Positions 32,124-38,199 of a DNA stretch of 38,199 bases are shown here, in pieces; position 1 is the stretch's first letter, and each line of letters starts with the position of its first letter. The position numbers were made by a program, and so were the translations under genes. The notes below the pieces were generated by a model, which ran no database searches, was not told the origin of the DNA, and saw only the letters and a list, made by a program, of their open reading frames with translations. The DNA is taken from contig JAFGPC010000002.1 of assembly GCA_016926155.1 (NCBI GenBank), positions 1-38,199 of the forward strand, written 5' to 3'. This stretch comes from Sedimentisphaerales bacterium. GTDB lineage: Bacteria; Planctomycetota; Phycisphaerae; Sedimentisphaerales; Anaerohalosphaeraceae.

Positions 32124-33572
32124 TTAGAAGGGCGTGCTCTTGGTCGCTAGAGATTCATATCCGATCAGATGCAAAAATCGACTTTGATTCAACACAGGTA
32201 CACTGAGCCGTTCAGCACGGTCCATGATCTCCTGATAGCTTTTCGAACGATCGATTGATTCCTGATACTGGCGTGCCAGGGAAGGATTGGCGTCCATTTC
32301 TTCCGGAGTTGGTTCGTACATCCGAACAGGAACATCCCCCACAATTAAAAAGTTGGTATTAATAGTAACTTCATTGACGATCTGCCCACCCCAGCGATCG
32401 ATTAATTCCTTGACCCGGAGAATACCGTCTTTTTCAATCGTTCCATCCCGATTGAAGTCAAAATCTCCAATCACCATGAATTTATTACTGGTCTGGCTGT
32501 CCCAAACGAGGTTGGCTACCACATCTTCCGGAACAATCGGATTGTTTTTAGTGGAGCGGTTAATCCTGGCAATGGAAACCTTGTTACTCACGTCAAAGAC
32601 TTCGATCTCGGCCTTGCCCTTCCCATCATCAGGGAGGGGGGCATTCCGATCATATACTCCGAATGTCAGACCGGCATATACGTGGTCATCCGAGCCGATA
32701 TTCAGGTACACTACGCCCATCTGATCATCGATTCGGACAATCTTGGCATCTGGTTTAAGAGCAGCAACTTCCTTGTTGTACTTGAGCCATTCATTCAGTT
32801 TACCCAGCGCTTCCTGAAGTTGCTTTTCCGTGTCATCCAGTTGGGCCTGCATGGCTTGAAGCTGTGCCGTTTTCTCGCTGATTTGCGTCTGGGCTTGCTC
32901 CAGTCGATCCATAACATTCTGTACCTGTTCTTCTGTGGATCGGTCCATTTGGGCCTTTAACTCGTCACACTTGGCTTGTACTTCGATGGCCTGCTGTTCG
33001 GCCTGGGTTTTAGCTTGAATGAGTTGCTGTTCGGCCTGTCGCCAGTCCTGTTCTTTCTGTGCCAGAAGATCTTCCGTGTTTCTCAGTTCATCTTCGGCCA
33101 TTCGCGCAAGCCCCCGCGCTTTATCTACCTGACTGAGTAGATTCTCAATCTGCTTTAAAAGTGCCACTGATCCCATCTCTCCGCCGACAACCGTCACATC
33201 CTGGCCCATGCTCTTAAGCACTTTGTTAATTTGCATATTGGCGTTATTGACCTTTTCTGCTGCATTGGTTTGCTCTAGAGCGTCCTTTGCCTCACCGGTA
33301 ATCACGCTAACCAGGAAATTGACGTGATCCGCCATGGCCCCCAATGCCGTCTGGCCGCTTTCCGTTTTACCAATAATCTTGCTTAGATTGGCCTGTTGGC
33401 CCGAGTCGGCGATTGTTCGCAGACGGTCTTCCATGGCCTTCTGGGCCGTCTTGAAATCCTCGGCCTTGACATAGAAAATGACAGCACATGTAGCAGCGAT
33501 GATAAACAAGGCTACAAAGGTAATCATGGTATAAAGCATCGCGTTGCTTTGCTGGGCTTTGCCTGGAGGCAT
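32124..33572 (-). CDS. Membrane-anchored coiled-coil protein with BRCT-like C-terminal domain
   Basis: The 482-residue product has one N-terminal helix (LYTMITFVALFIIAATCAVI), an extended region, a long coiled coil (about 145-265, rich in E, Q, A, K), then a beta-rich domain (KIVRIDDQMGVVYLNIGSDD) and a C-terminal part with FMVIGDFDFN...VKELIDRWGGQIV...TNFLIVGD. This last pattern (strand, G-x-F/L, helix, G-G, strand, T-x-x-V-G) is like a BRCT domain. I take it to be a conserved planctomycete family without assigned function. The helix plus coiled coil suggests an envelope-spanning or cell-organising protein. AAGGAG lies 8 bases before the start. Confidence 0.82.
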   Translation of the reverse strand: MPPGKAQQSNAMLYTMITFVALFIIAATCAVIFYVKAEDFKTAQKAMEDRLRTIADSGQQANLSKIIGKTESGQTALGAMADHVNFLVSVITGEAKDALEQTNAAEKVNNANMQINKVLKSMGQDVTVVGGEMGSVALLKQIENLLSQVDKARGLARMAEDELRNTEDLLAQKEQDWRQAEQQLIQAKTQAEQQAIEVQAKCDELKAQMDRSTEEQVQNVMDRLEQAQTQISEKTAQLQAMQAQLDDTEKQLQEALGKLNEWLKYNKEVAALKPDAKIVRIDDQMGVVYLNIGSDDHVYAGLTFGVYDRNAPLPDDGKGKAEIEVFDVSNKVSIARINRSTKNNPIVPEDVVANLVWDSQTSNKFMVIGDFDFNRDGTIEKDGILRVKELIDRWGGQIVNEVTINTNFLIVGDVPVRMYEPTPEEMDANPSLARQYQESIDRSKSYQEIMDRAERLSVPVLNQSRFLHLIGYESLATKSTPF

Positions 33573-33652
33573 CTCGAACTCCTTATCTCAAAGGTACATA
33601 TATACCCAACCCGGTCATAGATTATACCGTAAGCGCAGACATCAGACATACT

Positions 33653-33681
33653 AGTATGCCCGAAAAAAGCCTCTTGGTCAA
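33653..33681 (-). promoter_or_regulatory. Candidate promoter with palindromic -10 region
   Basis: On the minus strand TTGACC (33681-33676), 17 bases and CATACT (33658-33653). The -10 forms half of the perfect 12-bp palindrome CATACTAGTATG (33647-33658), which could be an operator. A second candidate -10, TATAAT at 33636-33631, has no good -35. Confidence 0.35.
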
Positions 33682-33701
33682 CAAAAAACTAGATCAGGCT
33701 T
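33662..33701 (-). terminator. Terminator of the HAD gene
   Basis: Minus strand: AAGCCT (33701-33696) pairs with AGGCTT (33672-33667), partly extended by TGATC/GACCA inside, followed by TTTTTTC. It lies 35 bases beyond the stop of the HAD gene and overlaps the candidate promoter of the coiled-coil gene. Confidence 0.6.
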
Positions 33702-33735
33702 GTTTCAGTCGCCATTTTTCTGCAAAATCAGGCAT

Positions 33736-34503
33736 CTAGAGCCTTTTTAAGGCAGCGGGCAATTGATTCAGAGAGGCAATAATTGTTCCGGGGGCGGCAA
33801 GCGGATTGCCCGGAGCCTCCTGATGGATTCGATTGGGGCGAACGAGTTGAATCGTGGACATTCCCAGCTTGTTGGGGGCGATGAAATCCTTCTGCGCGTT
33901 ATCTCCGATATAAACGCAGTTTTCAGGGCATTCATGGATTTTTTTTAATAACATTTCAAAACCTTTGGTATGCGGTTTCCAATAGCTGCGCCCCAGATTT
34001 TCGGTGTAAAGAATATGGGCGAAGTAGCCGCTGATCTCAAGTGCTTCGACTTTATACTGCTGAGCAGGTAGAAAGCCGTCCGTCAACAGGGCTAATTTAT
34101 AGCGTTTTTCCAACTTTTCGAGCAGGTCCCGACTTTCCCGGGGCAGAGAGATTTTAGGGTGATGCTCGCGGTAGAGCCGAACAAGACTTGCGATTACTTC
34201 TTCGTCATAATCCAGACCCAGCTCATCCATAGCGGCATTAAAGGTTTGTGACCGGTTTCCTTTTTGAAAATGAGCCCAGAATGTCTCATGGATCTTTTCC
34301 TGGCTCATCCATACCGGAAGACGCATAGCGTTGTGTAAAAAACGGGCCACTGCCGAAAATCCGCTCCTGCAGTAGTCCACTTCATCATACAGCGTATCGT
34401 CCAGATCGAAAATGACGGTTGTAATCACAATCTTTTTTCCCGGAAGTTGCTCTCGCTCCTGTCCCCAGCCGGTTGACCATTCAAATTTTCTCTCATTCTC
34501 CAT
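33736..34503 (-). CDS. HAD-superfamily hydrolase
   Basis: A 255-residue HAD phosphatase-like protein: motif I VIFDLDDTLYDE (nucleophile and acid aspartates), motif II LALLTDG, lysine in YWKPHTKGFEM, motif IV YIGDNAQKDFIAPNKLGM. An alpha-helical cap (about 45-125) places it near the 2-haloacid-dehalogenase/YjjG subgroup. There is a ~28-residue N-terminal extension before the first strand. AAAGGA stands only 3 bases from the ATG. The substrate is probably a small phosphate ester; no specific assignment can be made. Confidence 0.9.
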   Translation of the reverse strand: MENERKFEWSTGWGQEREQLPGKKIVITTVIFDLDDTLYDEVDYCRSGFSAVARFLHNAMRLPVWMSQEKIHETFWAHFQKGNRSQTFNAAMDELGLDYDEEVIASLVRLYREHHPKISLPRESRDLLEKLEKRYKLALLTDGFLPAQQYKVEALEISGYFAHILYTENLGRSYWKPHTKGFEMLLKKIHECPENCVYIGDNAQKDFIAPNKLGMSTIQLVRPNRIHQEAPGNPLAAPGTIIASLNQLPAALKRL

Positions 34504-34570
34504 ATTCCTTTACCATCAATCGATCCGGCAAAATGTATTGCCCGGTTTCACTTGCTTTGCTGCCATGCAC

Positions 34571-34599
34571 ATTGTATGTTGAAAGAGGCGGTTTGTAAA
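34571..34599 (-). promoter_or_regulatory. Promoter of the HAD gene
   Basis: Minus strand TTTACA (34599-34594), 17 bases, TACAAT (34576-34571). It lies 68 bases before the start codon. Confidence 0.6.
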
Positions 34600-34622
34600 C
34601 GTCGAAGACGATGCGGTAGAAT
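34593..34622 (+). promoter_or_regulatory. Candidate promoter of the DUF2905 gene
   Basis: TTGTAA (34593-34598), 18 bases, TAGAAT (34617-34622). Its -35 occupies the same bases as the opposite-strand -35 of the HAD promoter. The start codon at 34637 follows the -10 by 14 bases, giving a very short leader. Confidence 0.4.
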
Positions 34623-34636
34623 GGAATACGGCAAAA

Positions 34637-34867
34637 ATGGAGCCGGAACCGGGGCAAATCGGTAAATGGATGATCGTACTGGGGCTGGGCCTGGTCGGTT
34701 TTGGACTTCTATTTGTTATGCTGGGTAAGATGGGACTTTTTCGATTGCCCGGTGATCTGGAGTTTGGTGGAAAAAACTGGCGTTTGTTTTTACCAATTAC
34801 ATCCTGTATCCTTCTATCGATTTTCCTGACGCTTCTGTTCCGGCTGATTGGTCATTTTCACCGATAA
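34637..34867 (+). CDS. DUF2905-family small membrane protein
   Basis: Seventy-six residues with two membrane helices (about 10-30 and 50-70) joined by the family signature GLFRLPGDLEFGGKNWRLFLPI. This is a widespread small membrane protein family of unknown function. No clear ribosome binding site precedes the ATG. Its stop is 17 bases before the pseudouridine synthase gene, so the two probably form one operon. Confidence 0.9.
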   Translation: MEPEPGQIGKWMIVLGLGLVGFGLLFVMLGKMGLFRLPGDLEFGGKNWRLFLPITSCILLSIFLTLLFRLIGHFHR

Positions 34868-34884
34868 CCGAAGGATGAATCAAC

Positions 34885-35736
34885 ATGAAGAAAAAGAAAC
34901 ATATAAAACGAAACCTTACGCGATCTAAAAAGCATCGTATTCATGCTTCTCGCTCTTCGCATCAGTTGACCCGGTCTCGGAACAAACATCGGATTCACAG
35001 TGAACCGAACGATCCGACGCGACAACGCTTGCAGAAAGTACTTGCTGCGGCCGGGGTGGATTCAAGACGCAATTGTGAAGAACTGATCCTGACCGGTGAA
35101 GTGGAAGTCAATGGGCAGATCGTAAATACGTTACCAGCCTTTGTGGATCCAACCAAAGATGAAATCTTGGTTCGAGGTAGGCGGATCGATCGTCCGGAAA
35201 AGGTCTATTTTCTGTTGAATAAGCCCAAAAACGTGATTTGCACCAACGCCGACCCCTTGGGACGAAAGAAGGCCGTTGACCTAATCGATTGCCCTCAACG
35301 TATCTTCTGTGTGGGTCGATTGGATGCCGAAAGCACTGGTGCAATTCTCTTGACCAATGACAGCGAATTGGCGAACCGCCTCACCCATCCCCGGTATGAG
35401 ATCCCAAAGACATACGAAGTGACCGTCCGGGGCCGTGTAGAGGGTCAAGATATTGAACAACTGAAAAAAGGCGTCTGGTTGGCCGAGGGCAAGACCGGTC
35501 GGGCTGCTCTTAAAGTCCTACGCCGAACCAATAAAGAAACCACCCTGCAAATCGTAATCAGCCAGGGACTTAACCGACAGGTCCGACGCATGCTTGCCAA
35601 TATCGGATTCAAAGTGAAAAGCCTCAAACGCACACAGATCGGAGAAATCCACATTAAAGGACTTCCGCTTGGCGCATACAAGCCCCTTCCCGAAGGTCTT
35701 GTTCGATACCTTAAAAAAGAAACGGGAATCGAATAG
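34885..35736 (+). CDS. RsuA/RluB-family pseudouridine synthase
   Basis: In order: a ~40-residue basic extension containing two copies of a K-H-R-I-H element, an S4 RNA-binding domain (about 45-105, RLQKVLAAAGVDSRRNCEELI and VEVNGQIV), then the synthase domain with the catalytic aspartate in VGRLDAESTGAILLTND, KTYEVTVRG, and QGLNRQVRRMLANIG. The closest role is RluB-type modification of 23S rRNA, but RluE/RluF/RsuA cannot be excluded. AAGGAT lies about 9 bases upstream. Converges on the glycosidase gene with 6 bases between stops and no terminator. Confidence 0.92.
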   Translation: MKKKKHIKRNLTRSKKHRIHASRSSHQLTRSRNKHRIHSEPNDPTRQRLQKVLAAAGVDSRRNCEELILTGEVEVNGQIVNTLPAFVDPTKDEILVRGRRIDRPEKVYFLLNKPKNVICTNADPLGRKKAVDLIDCPQRIFCVGRLDAESTGAILLTNDSELANRLTHPRYEIPKTYEVTVRGRVEGQDIEQLKKGVWLAEGKTGRAALKVLRRTNKETTLQIVISQGLNRQVRRMLANIGFKVKSLKRTQIGEIHIKGLPLGAYKPLPEGLVRYLKKETGIE

Positions 35737-35742
35737 GCCATA

Positions 35743-38199
35743 TTATTTGGGGTACAGGGCTATACGGACCTGTTCCGGGGCAAACGGCTCAATCCGCACC
35801 GTATTTTTGCCAGCCTTAACATGTCCGGTGATCTCCAGACGGAGGGGCTTTTCGATGACTCCACCGGCATATTGGTCGTTCACTGTGATTCGGGCGGCTG
35901 CTTCCGGTTCAACCTGCTGCATTTCGATCAGAATCCGCTGATTTTTCAGATCGGCCATGTCAGGAATTACAAATTGTCCTACAAAGGGATCAGCCTTCTG
36001 GATTGGGCTGAGGGTCAATCGACGACCGCCCAATGTGCCCCAGGGAGCAGCACCATAGGCAGTAAATTCGATAGCGCTCTTCCACTTGGAATCGTCAAAA
36101 ATTCCCCCCTGCCATATCCCAGGGACCTTTTTTTCGGTTTTCCATGTCTTGTCAATGGGAATAACTTGGGTGTTGTTGCCTTCGAAAACGAGGACGATTT
36201 TACCTATCAGACCGGCAGGATTGGGCTGGTCTGTGGCGTTAATAACAGAAACAGCGATGGTGTTTTGACCGGTTTTCAGGGATTTGGCGATATCTATATT
36301 ACTGACATTGTTCCAATCGTTGAACGTGTAGCCCTCATCTTCGAATGGATTACCGTTTATCCACAATCGCATGGAATTGTCAGCAGTACAGAAAAAACGG
36401 GCCAAGAGGAGTTTACGATCCGCTGGCAGGTCGAATTGCTTGCGGAAATAGCATGCTCCCGCCGATGCCATGACAGCCGGATCGGATTCAGGATACCAGA
36501 TCCAGGACAGTCCTTTGAGTTGGTCACGAACTTCATTCTCGTTCGGTGGAACGGCCAAAGGTTGCTCCGGCAAGGATTGACGTCTCAGCATTAACGTTCG
36601 CAATGGTCGAATTTCATCAGATTCAATACGATGGGGTAGATCTCGTTTTATATCATTGAATACCAACAGAATACTTTCATTGGATTGTAGAATTAATGAC
36701 AGATCGACCTTGTCCTTCTGTCGAGTAAAAGGAATTGAGGTAATCTCCGCTCGTAATGGATCCCAACATTCTGGGAATCCCGCTGCCGTAATCCGCAGGT
36801 TGAATGTGCGAGGTCGGCCATCAATATTCTGATTACAAAGGAAAAAAATATCCCGTCCTTCTTTAACGCGGTGGAGCGCATGCAACCAGTGATCTGTCTT
36901 GCCGTCAATCACTTCTAATGTAGGATGAACCTCCGCATTCCCGGTTAAGACCTGTTGTATCTCTTCGGGTGTCGGCTCAAGAGGCAGTAGATAGGACCTT
37001 CCTCCTGCTGTATTAGTCTTGCAGACATTGAGGCCTGTTTCCGGATCGCCCCAGATAGCCTTCCGAAGCGCAGCGATATCCCGTCTGTTTTTTCCGATAG
37101 TTCCGGATCTTGAGGGTAAAAAGCCATACCCGAGCACAATCCCTCCCTGGTCGAAGAATTGCTTTGCCTTGGCGAGAGTGGCATAGGGGATTACCTCAAC
37201 CGGCGGGACGATGAGGATTTGATATCGTTCCTGATATAGGGCGATCTTGCTTTTGTCCAATCGAGCCACTCTTTCAAACACCTCAAATGGCAGCCAGTCG
37301 CAATCGAATAGGGCATCCTGCAATGCAGTGGTCATGTTTTCCGGCATGACGGCTTTTCCAACCTGGCGTGTATTTCCTCCGAATAATAACGCCACGGGAC
37401 AGACATGCCGACCACCAGTCAGCATCAGGGTCAACCGGCTGGAATAATCAGCTATAATACGATATAAGGGCCAGCGAGGCTCATAGCCACTGTTGTAGAA
37501 GTAAGGGGGGCAGTCCGTATCAAATGGTGATCGCGGGTTGAAGGAGTGAGGAATCGTGAAATTAATCCCCGAAACCTGCATATGATCAATCCACCATTTC
37601 ATTTCGGGATAGGTCAAATCCTGTCCCCGTGCACCGAAAATTTCGACCATGGCGATATCGTCGGTCTTACCGTATACATGCGAGATTGAACTGCCCAGCT
37701 TGGGTGTCTGCCAGGTCGGTTCATCGCGGGGAACTTTCTTTGTGCCCATGATGAACTGTTTAAAAACGGCATCGATACCGCCCATATCGCTGTACTTCTG
37801 CAACCGCATCATATCGCCGGCACAGAACTCGGGATGGACATATAAATATCCGTGCTCCATGAAATGTCCTATGGACAACACATTATGTGTATGGCACCAG
37901 TCTGTAATCCCTCCGTACATGGTTCTTCCCCATGTTTCAACGAAGGCATCCAGGTACTGATATTTGGCGGCGGCCTGTTCCTCTTCGCTCAGCTCGAACT
38001 TGTAGGCAACATAAGCTTTTTTCCAGTCTACACCCCATTCGGCCAGCGTGGCGTTCAGTTCCGTGCCCCAATCGCCGCGCGTTTCCGGTTCGTCATAAAA
38101 AAAGCCGGGAATCCATGTCCCGAAATCCTCCCTGAAGCGGTCATAATGGGGCTGATAGACCGTCCGGATAAACCAGTCCACACAGTCCTTGCTGGCGCC
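35743..38199 (-). CDS. GH106-like glycoside hydrolase (alpha-L-rhamnosidase type), N-terminal part outside window
   Basis: The frame is open to the right edge; the GTG at 38181 is internal in all likelihood, since family members are longer and codons before it continue (G-A-S-K-D-C). At least 818 residues are present. The start of the visible part, FREDFGTWIPGFFYDEPETRG, is the GH106-type strand with a probable catalytic glutamate; GHFMEHGYLYVHPEF and SGINFTIPHSFNPRSPFD follow. Further on are a beta-galactosidase-trimerisation-like fold (QILIVPPVEVIPY, GGIVLGYGFLP) and a C-terminal sugar-binding beta sandwich (SMRLWINGNPF). Probable extracellular debranching glycosidase. Confidence 0.82.
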   Translation of the reverse strand, partial: GASKDCVDWFIRTVYQPHYDRFREDFGTWIPGFFYDEPETRGDWGTELNATLAEWGVDWKKAYVAYKFELSEEEQAAAKYQYLDAFVETWGRTMYGGITDWCHTHNVLSIGHFMEHGYLYVHPEFCAGDMMRLQKYSDMGGIDAVFKQFIMGTKKVPRDEPTWQTPKLGSSISHVYGKTDDIAMVEIFGARGQDLTYPEMKWWIDHMQVSGINFTIPHSFNPRSPFDTDCPPYFYNSGYEPRWPLYRIIADYSSRLTLMLTGGRHVCPVALLFGGNTRQVGKAVMPENMTTALQDALFDCDWLPFEVFERVARLDKSKIALYQERYQILIVPPVEVIPYATLAKAKQFFDQGGIVLGYGFLPSRSGTIGKNRRDIAALRKAIWGDPETGLNVCKTNTAGGRSYLLPLEPTPEEIQQVLTGNAEVHPTLEVIDGKTDHWLHALHRVKEGRDIFFLCNQNIDGRPRTFNLRITAAGFPECWDPLRAEITSIPFTRQKDKVDLSLILQSNESILLVFNDIKRDLPHRIESDEIRPLRTLMLRRQSLPEQPLAVPPNENEVRDQLKGLSWIWYPESDPAVMASAGACYFRKQFDLPADRKLLLARFFCTADNSMRLWINGNPFEDEGYTFNDWNNVSNIDIAKSLKTGQNTIAVSVINATDQPNPAGLIGKIVLVFEGNNTQVIPIDKTWKTEKKVPGIWQGGIFDDSKWKSAIEFTAYGAAPWGTLGGRRLTLSPIQKADPFVGQFVIPDMADLKNQRILIEMQQVEPEAAARITVNDQYAGGVIEKPLRLEITGHVKAGKNTVRIEPFAPEQVRIALYPK

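Overview
The window looks like chromosomal DNA of a planctomycete, most likely of the Phycisphaerae / Sedimentisphaerales type. This is inferred from a combination of traits: dockerin-like repeats at the ends of large secreted proteins, a PEP-CTERM sorting tail, Tat-exported Gfo/Idh/MocA dehydrogenases and a Tat-exported DegT-type aminotransferase, a DUF2961/GH172 protein, a short ceramidase-like protein, a PQQ-propeller protein, and a membrane coiled-coil protein of a kind I associate with planctomycetes. No rRNA, tRNA, CRISPR array, prophage or insertion sequence was recognised.

Layout. Bases 1-6700 hold secreted surface proteins: the C-terminal part of a dockerin-bearing protein, a small membrane protein, an ~890-residue mosaic (lamin-tail, six YWTD propeller blades, beta-helix, dockerin) and a PEP-CTERM protein. 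Between the last two lies a gene graveyard (4480-5392) with three truncated gene ends. Bases 6800-10700 carry two leftward genes: a PQQ propeller protein with a large membrane insertion, and a PurF-like protein lacking the N-terminal catalytic cysteine. Bases 11077-21536 are a carbohydrate/periplasmic block: two Tat-type Gfo/Idh oxidoreductases, a GH172-type protein, a lipocalin-like/metallo-beta-lactamase fusion, a GH39 enzyme, a ceramidase-like protein and a Tat-type DegT aminotransferase. Bases 21787-23813 are a translationally coupled zinc metallopeptidase / ATP-grasp ligase pair. Bases 23962-36000 are mostly housekeeping and signalling: YkgJ cysteine-cluster protein, hisS, a histidine kinase and receiver, UPF0210, UPF0237 (ACT), surE, the NnrE epimerase, a BRCT-like membrane coiled-coil protein, a HAD hydrolase, DUF2905 and an RluB-type pseudouridine synthase. 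The right edge is the 3' part of a GH106-like glycosidase.

How it fits together. The glycosidases (GH39, GH172, GH106-like and a relic GH62) point to growth on plant or algal furanoside- and rhamnose-containing polysaccharide. The divergent Tat-aminotransferase / Tat-Gfo/Idh pair resembles, in enzyme type, the oxidation-transamination pair that makes amino sugars, but with export signals. Several good sigma70-like promoters can be read. Two divergent intergenic regions have abutting or overlapping -35 boxes, and one of them suggests a leaderless nnrE message.
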